Shown: positions 56,731 to 64,000 of the stretch, piece after piece
Layout: every line of letters starts with the position of its first letter
Numbering within the stretch: the first letter of the stretch is position 1
NCBI GenBank assembly: GCA_024704765.1
Contig: JAKMXF010000309.1
Location: forward strand, 349,887-413,886
Source of the DNA: Oopsacas minuta
Lineage: Eukaryota; Porifera; Hexactinellida; Lyssacinosida; Leucopsacidae
DNA length: 64,000 bases
Direction of reading: 5' to 3'
Notes under the pieces: generated by a model
Database searches by the model: none
What the model was told of the DNA's origin: nothing
Seen by the model: the letters and a program-made list of their open reading frames with translations, nothing else
Position numbers and translations under genes: made by a program

Positions 56731-58026
56731 TTCTCTATTTTGCTCGATTTTTGAATTTAAAATATATACTATTCTATTTATAATACTTCCATGCTAACCC
56801 AATTTCCTAGAATACTTATTGTCACTAACAAGTATCGTGATTTTTATTTCTTGATGTGTAACGAAATGTGTATATGTCATAGTGAAAATGGATTTATTTA
56901 TAATAATATAGATATTGTTCAATTTCTGCACGGAGTTATACGTTATAAACATTTGTAATACATTTATCAATGCTTTGTTTATTATAATTATCACTGCAAT
57001 ATTTCCTATGTTATTCTATTTGGTATTATAACATACAAATGATTGCAAGAATTCACTGAACTAGCATAATTAGATCATCATATTATTGGGTATTTAAGAC
57101 TCACACACTCCGTGACTTTTTGGTTAGAACTATTTCCAGAAATTCTCGGGTACAAATGCATGACTCTGCGAGTAGACAATGCTGTTGTGCCAGGCAATAT
57201 TATACATTTGTTTGCTGGGATAGATGACTAGCAGAGATGGAGCTTGAGTATTCAATGGCTAAGTTCATTACTACAGCCTTGATATTTACGTAATAATATT
57301 TATAATTTGATCATTGCTCCTCCCATTAAACTTGTGATTATTTTTGTAATAATTTCTATGTAATAATGATTAATGAAGTTTGGTAGCAGTACTAGAATTA
57401 TGAATGTAAATGGAATATTTATTGTTAAGGTTATTTCTCTGATAGGAATTATAATTTCAATTTACATTTGAGTATTAAAATTCAATAAATTCAAACAATT
57501 AACTGTAATGTTTATTGTACAAATTTATTGACTCTTTTTATTTTAGTTTCAATATTCAAACTTGGTTAATTATTAGAAAATATCCTACTAATTGCTCAAA
57601 AGACTTTCATTATTATTAATCAATTATATCTCCATAAACATACACTAGCTTACCGAACTCATGTCTTACACTAGCCAATTCGGCTATAGAATTTATCAAA
57701 GATTCTATTCCGGTTAAATAACAGAGTTTGATCCGTATTGGAATCGTAGAAATGATGTGAGCTGGAAGTTCTGTAGAATTGACGATCTCATCATAACATT
57801 ATTTAATATAACTACTTATCAGCAGAATATCAGAATATTTCATAATACTGCTTATCAAACATATACAGTGCTAGGACAGTTGGTGCTAGTCCCTATTGGG
57901 TGTCCTACAGATTACAAATTATTCATGGTAATCAGCTCTATCAGGTCACAATCAAATGGAAAAGTATTTGATATTCTTTGAAAATAATAATTGCATTAAC
58001 CGTGGATCCAAGTTAATTTATTAATT
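56731..58026. other. Spacer between Maf-like copy 3 and YEATS4
   Basis: About 1.3 kb, AT-rich. Short reading frames at 56794 (minus) and 57757 (plus) show no family pattern. No repeat family of this window is present. Nothing supported. Confidence 0.5.
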
Positions 58027-58704
58027 TCAACTTTCAATGAATTCTAGTTTATCTTTAAGAGCTGATATCCCCCTCTGTGTCATTTTAAGCTTCTTGCTAA
58101 TTTCCTTGATTTGACTTGCAATACAAGAATTTGCAATTTCTAACCGAACTAAGTTTTCCTTCTCAATCGCTGCTACATCCATCTTCTCCAGAGGATATCC
58201 CTTATTGTCTGTCAGTTTAGTACTGGTTATACCGCGATGTAGAGTACGGCTGGGATCTATGAATACGAACTCGTCATAAGTCTGATATATAACTGGTACT
58301 TTATCAGGATCTTCTCCGAATAGCTTTATAGGATGGTAGAACTGTACTGGCCGTTCATTCTGATCAATAAATATAACTTTAACTCCAGCTTCAAATTCTC
58401 CCCATCCGGTCTCTGACACCTGGTAAGGAGGCTTCGTTACTATTCGTGTAGGGGTGTGGTAACTGTCATGCAGACGGAACTCTACCTATATTACGTCACG
58501 TGTGTAATAGTATAATGGTAATACTGTATAACTAACCTGATGGATGTATGGCATATCTTCTCCCTCCAGTGACTGTAGGAATAGTGTCCAAGAGTGTGTG
58601 TGTCCGTCTTCTCGCTTCTCACTCAGTAGTCTAGCTACTGTACCGTATACGATTGGTTTTACTATTGTAACTCCTCGCATACGTCCGTGTGTAGCATTCT
58701 CCAT
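58027..58704 (-). CDS. YEATS4: YEATS-domain protein GAS41
   Basis: Acyl-lysine reader shared by the TIP60/NuA4 and SRCAP complexes; it brings them to acetylated histone H3. Two exons, 58704-58537 and 58485-58027, giving 208 residues (human 227). YEATS core: GVTIVKPIVYGTVA, DGHTHSWTLFLQ, VEFRLHDSYHTPTRIVTKPPYQVSETGWGEFE, VIFIDQNERPVQFYHPIKLF. The reader pocket keeps His/Ser/Tyr and the Trp of GWGEF, but the usual GN after the Tyr is HT. A C-terminal coiled coil (ISKKLKMTQRGISALKDKLEFI) fits GAS41 dimerisation and complex binding. Its ATG is 35 bp after the NUBP2 stop on the same strand. Confidence 0.94.
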
Positions 58705-58739
58705 AAGCTATTTATTTATAAATAGTTATACAGTTATTA

Positions 58740-59516
58740 TTAGTTTATAATAAGTTTAATGTTCTTTAAGATTTCACAAATATTATCTCTTATTTCGCTA
58801 CTTTTGAGAGTTATACCGCTCTCCTCGCCCCAGCTTATAGGCAGAGAGATAGGGAGAGTTCCTAAGAACCGAACTTCCATTTCACCAGCTAAACTCTTAC
58901 AGCCTTCAGAAGAGAATATGTTAGTACACTCAGTACAGTTAGGACAAACAAACCCACTCATATTCTCAATCAATCCAAGTATAGGTAGTGACATCTTATG
59001 ACAGAACGTTATTTCTCTTCTGACGTCATTCAATGCTACTATCTGCGGTGTGCTTACTATAAGAGCACTTTTGTTTCTGTCTGCTAGAGCTTCTAAGATA
59101 GAGATATGCTCGTCACTAGTACCTGGGGGTGTGTCAATAAATAGATAGTCTAATGTACTCCATGATACCTCTCTCAACAGCTGTGTTATCATAGATTTCT
59201 TCTTAGGCCCTCTCCAGATGATCGGATCATCTTGTTTCTCTAGGAAGAATCCTATTGACATGGCTAGTATAGGAGGATCAGATTTCGTCAGGACAGGCCT
59301 CCAACCATTCGCGTCCTGTAGAACCTCTGTGCCTTGTAACCCCATCATTTTAGGAAGGGAGGGTCCGCACAGGTCTAAGTCTAGTACCCCTACTCTGTAC
59401 CCCTCTGATGAGAGCTGTAACGCTAGCAAGGTAGTAACAGTACTCTTACCTACTCCACCCTTGCCTGACAGAACTAGAATAATATTCTCAATTGAGTTAT
59501 TATCTGAAGTAGCCAT
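58740..59516 (-). CDS. NUBP2: NUBP2/Cfd1 cytosolic iron-sulfur cluster scaffold, single exon
   Basis: A 258-residue P-loop ATPase (Mrp/NBP35 family) that, with NUBP1, assembles [4Fe-4S] clusters for cytosolic and nuclear proteins. Deviant Walker A at residues 18-26 (GKGGVGKST), DLDLCGPSLPKMMG switch region, WRGPKKKSMITQLL, DTPPGTSDEHI (Walker B region), and the bridging cluster ligands in GFVCPNCTECTN. NUBP2 lacks the N-terminal ferredoxin-like Cys motif of NUBP1, as seen here. The next gene, YEATS4, starts 35 bp after its stop codon, and an AATAAA overlaps that gap. Confidence 0.97.
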   Translation of the reverse strand: MATSDNNSIENIILVLSGKGGVGKSTVTTLLALQLSSEGYRVGVLDLDLCGPSLPKMMGLQGTEVLQDANGWRPVLTKSDPPILAMSIGFFLEKQDDPIIWRGPKKKSMITQLLREVSWSTLDYLFIDTPPGTSDEHISILEALADRNKSALIVSTPQIVALNDVRREITFCHKMSLPILGLIENMSGFVCPNCTECTNIFSSEGCKSLAGEMEVRFLGTLPISLPISWGEESGITLKSSEIRDNICEILKNIKLIIN

Positions 59517-59626
59517 CTAATTGGGATATTAGTTTGGAAGATAAATTGTAAAACAATTGCAGTGAAATAATGTAAAAGAGTTTTAAATCTGCTTAGTTTA
59601 GTCAGAAAACATAATTAATTAAAAGC

Positions 59627-60898
59627 TCAGTCGTCTTCCTCCAATGCTTGGAAATGACTGTACGTGTATACTACCTTAGATTTACGTTTCATAAGCATGT
59701 ATACGATACCTACAGTCACCAGTACAGTCACGATAACCGTTAGAATCAGGACTAATAATACGCCTATGATTATACCGGCTAGCTTCCCAGCGTTAGAGTT
59801 GCCTGTAGCTGTTTGGTTAAGGCTGGGAGATACATTGGTTATGACGTGTGTATAGGAATTAGTATGTGAATGTACAGGAGTAGTAGAATATGTAGTCACT
59901 GTCTTAGAGGGTTCTGTCTGTTGTGTAGTGCAGTAAGGATTCACTGGCGGACCCGTGTATCCAGGACAACCAGACTTGTCAATTGGAATTCTCTGCTGTG
60001 GTAATATAGGAATTGATTGTGACAGAAATATCAAATTAACTCCGAACAGAATGCTATAGTCGTCTGGGTCTTCTAAGGTTACATGAACTTGTGGATTACC
60101 TGGGATAGAGAATGGAGGTAAGAATGTCGTGTTTTTAGTTATATTCTTAGAATAATGTTGGTCATTATTGTGATCATCAAACTTGGCTAGAATTGTAGGA
60201 GGAGATTGACAAGGCTCTATGATATATGATGACGTAATATTAGCAATTAAAGGTATAGCACTAGGAGAGTTGCAGTTTATTGTCAAACAGTTTAAAGTTG
60301 ATTGACATAGATTATTAGTCTTTGCTACCATATTGTGTATAGCTACACAGGTCTCCATACAAGAATAGGTTACATGACCATGAGTAGTGTAATGAGGGGT
60401 AGGTGGTGACGTCACTACGTGTCCATTCATACAGGTAATGTTATCCAATGGAAAGCTTGTCTCTGGTACAAGAGTATAGGGATCTAATCCAGGTACGACT
60501 AGTTGTACGGAGAATGTTAATGTAGTATTATCGCTATTATCAAGTACAACAGCTAACTGAGGATTCCCGATGGCAGTAGTATAAGGAATATCTACTGACT
60601 CATTGTGTGTAAACTCATGAGAGTATTCATTACCTGAAATGGAACCGTTTACTAGAATAGCGGCTGGATGTTTGCATGGTTCTACGATTATATGAAATTC
60701 TGAGTTCTCTGGTAGTACTGGCACTGTTGGCTTGCAATTCAAAGAGAAGCAACTTTGATCGACCGAGCATTGAACAAAATTACCTGCGTTATCCGTGTTT
60801 GCTATGGACTGTAGTTTTTGGCATCTTTCGTTTTGAGCTGAGTGGGTAGCGTACACTGTTATTATCGCATAGGAGAGCAGGAGAACTATTGCTTTCAT
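59627..60898 (-). CDS. Type I membrane protein with a duplicated Cys-rich extracellular domain
   Basis: Unrecognised, 423 residues, single exon. It has a signal peptide (MKAIVLLLSYAIITVYA), two related extracellular modules, a Ser/Thr/His-rich stalk, one TM helix (GIIIGVLLVLILTVIVTVLV) and a basic-then-acidic tail ending SHFQALEEDD with a possible YxxPhi sorting motif. Each module has early paired Cys (SCFSLNC; NCLTINC), then EPC-x2-P-x-x-I, a glycosylated stretch, and IGNPQL/IPGNPQV-x-V-x-L followed by a beta strand and a closing Cys. The tandem repeat with shared Cys order suggests a novel disulfide-stabilised beta domain. There are about ten N-x-S/T sites. Cell-surface adhesion or reception is the likely class, but the function is unknown. 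Confidence 0.7.
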   Translation of the reverse strand: MKAIVLLLSYAIITVYATHSAQNERCQKLQSIANTDNAGNFVQCSVDQSCFSLNCKPTVPVLPENSEFHIIVEPCKHPAAILVNGSISGNEYSHEFTHNESVDIPYTTAIGNPQLAVVLDNSDNTTLTFSVQLVVPGLDPYTLVPETSFPLDNITCMNGHVVTSPPTPHYTTHGHVTYSCMETCVAIHNMVAKTNNLCQSTLNCLTINCNSPSAIPLIANITSSYIIEPCQSPPTILAKFDDHNNDQHYSKNITKNTTFLPPFSIPGNPQVHVTLEDPDDYSILFGVNLIFLSQSIPILPQQRIPIDKSGCPGYTGPPVNPYCTTQQTEPSKTVTTYSTTPVHSHTNSYTHVITNVSPSLNQTATGNSNAGKLAGIIIGVLLVLILTVIVTVLVTVGIVYMLMKRKSKVVYTYSHFQALEEDD

Positions 60899-61177
60899 TC
60901 TTAACTAATTAATGGATTTTGGTAAAAAAAATTGATTATCGACAATTTGTAGCAAAGATAAGTTTCTTTCTATTATTGCAGCTTATCTCGACAGATAGGA
61001 TAGAGTAAACTTCTTAAAAATGGAAATAGATTAGTTTGATATTTCTTAGTTGTATAGTTAATTGTTTGCCTTTATAGGCACACTTTCTTAAATTCTCTAC
61101 AAAAGTAATTATACTATTTTGTCAATGTAATAGTATCACAAGATTTCATAATATTAATTAATTAATTATCCAAAATA

Positions 61178-62008
61178 TTAATAACAATAATACGCAAAAA
61201 TTACAATTCTCCCATTGTACGTATCACTGACTATATTCATAGAGCCTTTACTATCTAGTTGTATGTCCAAAGGATTATCAAACTGAAACATATGTCTTTG
61301 CTTATGAGAAATTGGAAATATTTGTTTTCCACTTCTCGAAAATACAATTATTGAGTTGAGAGAGGTTGGACATAAAATAAAATTACCTTTCGCGTCGATT
61401 ACAAATCTGTTTAGACTCTCACTGCTCCAAGAATCTATTTTCTCTAAAGTAATATTTCCTAAGATATTGCCGTCTTCTTGAAAGTAAGTAATGTTTGTTG
61501 TTTTGTCGAGGACGAAAACTATTTCTTGTTGGTTAACACGAACACATAAAGGCTGTACTAACTTACCTTTCCCCAATGTTAGTGTATAAGGCAATTGAGA
61601 AGATAAGATTATTACTTTGTTTGAAAATATGCAAGTTATGTATAGATTTGAGGTTGTAATAGAATAGCAGAGAGACCAGGGATTCTCTAATAGATCCATT
61701 TCTGTAATATACTCACCATCAATAGTGAATAATATAATTGCATTTCTCCTATAATCAGCTACACAAACCACAGAGCCGATCAAGCTAATTGATGTCGGAT
61801 AACAGAACCTCCCAGATCCTGTGCCATATCTACCAAACGAGTAAATACAATCTTTTGTATTTATATTTATAACTTTACAAACAGGATCTCCACTCCTCTC
61901 AATTGCTATTATTGAGTTAGTTTCTTCAAACAAACATACTGCCCCAGGGCAATCGAGCGAGTCAGTTATTTTACTCTTTTCTGAGATACAAACTGTGTGT
62001 ACAGTCAT
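61178..62008 (-). CDS. NHL-repeat beta-propeller protein, single exon
   Basis: 276 residues made almost entirely of NHL-type blades: ERSGDPVCKVIN, FGRYGTGSGRFCYPTSISL, CVADYRRNAIILFTIDGEYI, LYITCIFSNKVIIL, FVIDAKGNFILC and FQFDNPLDIQLDSKGSMNIVSDTYNGRIVIF, consistent with a six-bladed propeller. The repeat resembles the C-terminal domain of TRIM2/3/32/71, but no RING, B-box or coiled coil is in frame upstream. It is a stand-alone propeller, probably for protein or RNA binding. Its start codon lies 27 bp from that of the divergent NRBF2-like gene. Confidence 0.8.
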   Translation of the reverse strand: MTVHTVCISEKSKITDSLDCPGAVCLFEETNSIIAIERSGDPVCKVININTKDCIYSFGRYGTGSGRFCYPTSISLIGSVVCVADYRRNAIILFTIDGEYITEMDLLENPWSLCYSITTSNLYITCIFSNKVIILSSQLPYTLTLGKGKLVQPLCVRVNQQEIVFVLDKTTNITYFQEDGNILGNITLEKIDSWSSESLNRFVIDAKGNFILCPTSLNSIIVFSRSGKQIFPISHKQRHMFQFDNPLDIQLDSKGSMNIVSDTYNGRIVIFAYYCY

Positions 62009-62035
62009 AACTAATTTTATTATTTGGTATTTTAT
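62009..62035. promoter_or_regulatory. 27-bp gap between divergent start codons
   Basis: Between the minus-strand NHL gene (ATG ends at 62008) and the plus-strand NRBF2-like gene (ATG at 62036). It is too short for two separate promoters and leaders, so the 5' transcripts must overlap or the leaders be extremely short. Confidence 0.6.
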
Positions 62036-62754
62036 ATGAGCTTATATTTAGCTATGAATGCGATAGCAGATACACCGATAAACTCTGCTCATGTACATTG
62101 GAGGCTCGCGGAATCTAAACTATACACAGGACAGCAAAAACAGTCTCTGTGTGAGTTTAATACTGTCATAGAACTGCTGGAGAGAGCTAAGCTACACAGT
62201 CAGGACGGACAATCAATTTGTTGTATTAATAAACAGATTGAGTTTCATAAACGGAGAATTCATTTACTTGCAAGTTTCCACACGAATGCAGAGATAGATG
62301 ATAATAATTCGTTGAATGAAGATGGCTTTGAATTGTTAAAAGGAGGTTTGTTTGTTTGTTTGTTGTTAATTGTAAGTATAAATTTGCTTAATTGATTTAT
62401 ATAGTTGTTAAAGAAATTGGAGAAGATTCAATGCAAGTAATTAAAGAATTTGAACCAATGTTGGCCGCAGTTACTGTTGAGGACAAAATATTGGAAGCAA
62501 ATATTGTAGACAAACCCAATATTGATTTGGTTGAAATTAAAATAAATCCGGAAATCAGAACAGACACAATACAAACAAATATTCAATTATCAAACAATTC
62601 TCTCGGAATTGAAGATCAGCTAAAATTATATCTTGCAAGGATTGCAGAGTTAGAGAGCGAGAACAGAGCTCTAAGCGAGAGTCTGCAAAAGGAAAGGACA
62701 GAGAAATGTTTACTGATGACATCTATCAAAGATTTGACACAATTTAATAATTAG
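62036..62754 (+). CDS. NRBF2-like autophagy adaptor
   Basis: Two exons, 62036-62345 and 62405-62754, giving 219 residues. The N terminus (PINSAHVHWRLAESK ... KRRIHLL) matches the MIT domain of NRBF2, and the C terminus (EDQLKLYLARIAELESENR) its coiled coil. Human NRBF2 (287 residues) binds ATG14 through these parts and stabilises the PI3KC3-C1 (VPS34) complex in autophagy. The linker here is shorter and rich in Ile/Asn. The donor is GTTTGT, followed by a (TTTG)n tract. A more upstream TTG-led frame exists, but the first ATG is at 62036. Confidence 0.65.
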
Positions 62755-63648
62755 AACTGTCATATTATTGCTGGGGTATTTGTATATATTGTATAGAATT
62801 GTCTTGGTCTATCCAATCTTCTTTCTATATGTATTACTGTGGTGAGATACTATAGAAAATTTTTCTCAAAACTTTCTCGAAGCCCATCATATATTTGTTT
62901 TATGAATGTTTTTACGGAAAATATATATTTCACAATCATTTACCGTTTTTTATTGATGTTATAAACTGAAATATTTGCTTGTATAAACAAAAGTATATTT
63001 CAATTCAATTCTATAGCAAATTTGACCAAAATTCCCATGAACTTGCTTCAATAAATGGGGTATGAAAAGTTAGTATTTATCAGTGTTTCACGAATAGCCC
63101 TCTTAATGACACCTTGCTCCGCTATTTGTATAAATAATTTTGTTAAAATTTCATCCTCGTAGCTTTTGGGGAGCATTGATTCCAGGCGAATATTTTTCGA
63201 AACTTCCGATTTGAAAATTTACACTATCGAATGTTTTGCAACTTTTATGTGCATAATTTATGGTTAAACCGTCTTCATTCTTGCATAAATTGGTAAAGAA
63301 ATTCTTCTAATATCTTGTTATTTTCTTCTTTGACGAACACTCATTCAAAAACACATTTTATTCTGATTTTGTATGGATGACAGTAGAATAGTTTTTTACG
63401 AGCTCATTATTCAAATGCTTATTCTCTCTCTTACAGTAATTTACATTATTCAGTTTTGATCCTCAACCTGTAGCAGACACTGGATTGACCGTTAGGCGCA
63501 ATCTTGTAAGTTTCTATCCCTCTTTGAGACGGAAAATTATGAAAGAGTAAGTGACACAGACACAAAATAGAAGCTGAATTAAATCAGCTTTGAAAATACA
63601 GAAAGCTTTGAGTATGAATACAATTCTACGAGGCGACATAGCAGCTAC
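62755..63648. other. Spacer before histone H1
   Basis: About 0.9 kb, AT-rich, with the 3' flank of the NRBF2-like gene and the H1 upstream region. No gene, tRNA or member of the repeat families is seen. Confidence 0.5.
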
Positions 63649-63655
63649 TATAAAA
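63649..63655 (+). promoter_or_regulatory. TATA box of histone H1
   Basis: TATAAAA, 73 bp upstream of the H1 ATG, the spacing expected for a replication-type histone gene with a short leader. Confidence 0.65.
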
Positions 63656-63727
63656 TACACTCAATACAATTCTAATGCACCATTCAACCTTGCAACTCTA
63701 CTACTTCAACTATCAACAAATTACAAA

Positions 63728-64000
63728 ATGAGTACAAAAACTCCAAAAGCACCTAAGAAAGCCACGAAATCTTCTCATCCTCCTTACAATGACATGATTG
63801 TTGCTGCCTTGAAGGCGGGTAGCCGTAAAGGCCTTTCCAAAATTGGAATCTCTAAATACATCAAAGAGAACTACTCTGTCAATGACGGTGTGCATGATTC
63901 CCAAACTAAGCAAACCCTGAAACGACTCTTGCTCTCTGGTAAACTAGTCAAAGTGAAAGGAATCGGACTCGCGGGCTCTTTCAAATTCAGCAAAAACTTC
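63728..64000 (+). CDS. Linker histone H1, 3' end outside the window
   Basis: Partial CDS, 91 codons visible. A basic N-terminal tail (STKTPKAPKKATKS) precedes the winged-helix H15 globular domain: HPPYNDMIVAALKA, RKGLSKIGISKYIKENY, TKQTLKRLLLSGKLVKVKGIGLAGSFK. It binds nucleosome dyad and linker DNA. The Lys-rich C-terminal tail should follow past 64000. The frame is intronless so far and has a TATA box upstream, as in replication-dependent H1 genes; the stem-loop 3' end cannot be checked. Confidence 0.95.
   Translation, partial: MSTKTPKAPKKATKSSHPPYNDMIVAALKAGSRKGLSKIGISKYIKENYSVNDGVHDSQTKQTLKRLLLSGKLVKVKGIGLAGSFKFSKNF

Overview
This is nuclear DNA from an animal. It is AT-rich and gene-dense. 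Introns are mostly 50-250 nt with GT-AG ends. The genes encode animal or pan-eukaryotic proteins: MED13, RNF41/NRDP1, TGFBRAP1, SART3, TMC, a semaphorin-type receptor, synaptogyrin, V-ATPase subunit H, SDHB, GAS41, linker histone H1. The compact layout, the mix of single-exon and multi-exon genes and the divergent receptors suggest an early-branching metazoan such as a sponge. That placement is inference; no marker in the window proves it. All exon borders were read by eye from splice consensus, conserved protein sequence and codon phase. For every multi-exon gene the summed CDS length is a multiple of three.

Layout. 0-3 kb: an unrecognised small three-exon gene and a C/EBP-PAR-type bZIP factor, both with TATA boxes. 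3.2-9.4 kb (-): TGFBRAP1 (CORVET tether), carrying an intronless GEN1 resolvase inside one intron on the same strand. 9.6-13.6 kb (+): SART3, head-to-head with TGFBRAP1. 14-15.3 kb (+): ankyrin/SOCS-box protein. 15.5-31.4 kb (-): SDHB, an acidic protein with an acylation-type N terminus, ATP6V1H, RNF41 and an 18-exon MED13. 32.1-42.2 kb (-): a Sema/PSI/FN3 single-pass receptor, a TMC channel-like protein and synaptogyrin. 42.6-47.2 kb: mannose-6-phosphate isomerase and two convergent aquaglyceroporins with altered NPA motifs. 49.2-52.8 kb (+): WRAP73 and a FEM1-like ankyrin protein. 53-56.8 kb (-): three intronless paralogues of a Maf-like bZIP with altered DNA-contact residues. 58-62.8 kb: YEATS4/GAS41, NUBP2, a two-domain type I membrane protein, an NHL propeller and an NRBF2-like gene. 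The window ends inside a histone H1 gene.

At least five families of short inverted-repeat elements (MITEs) fill introns and spacers: a long-TIR 'CCATGGATGG' family, two TA-flanked Tc1/pogo-like families, a 'CTTCCACAAA' family and hAT-type elements. One hAT copy keeps its 8-bp target duplication, one element is nested in another, and the only WRAP73 intron is almost entirely one MITE. I found no tRNA, rRNA or CRISPR array. Neighbouring genes do not form a shared pathway. The clearest relations are positional: shared promoters, very tight same-strand pairs and a nested gene.
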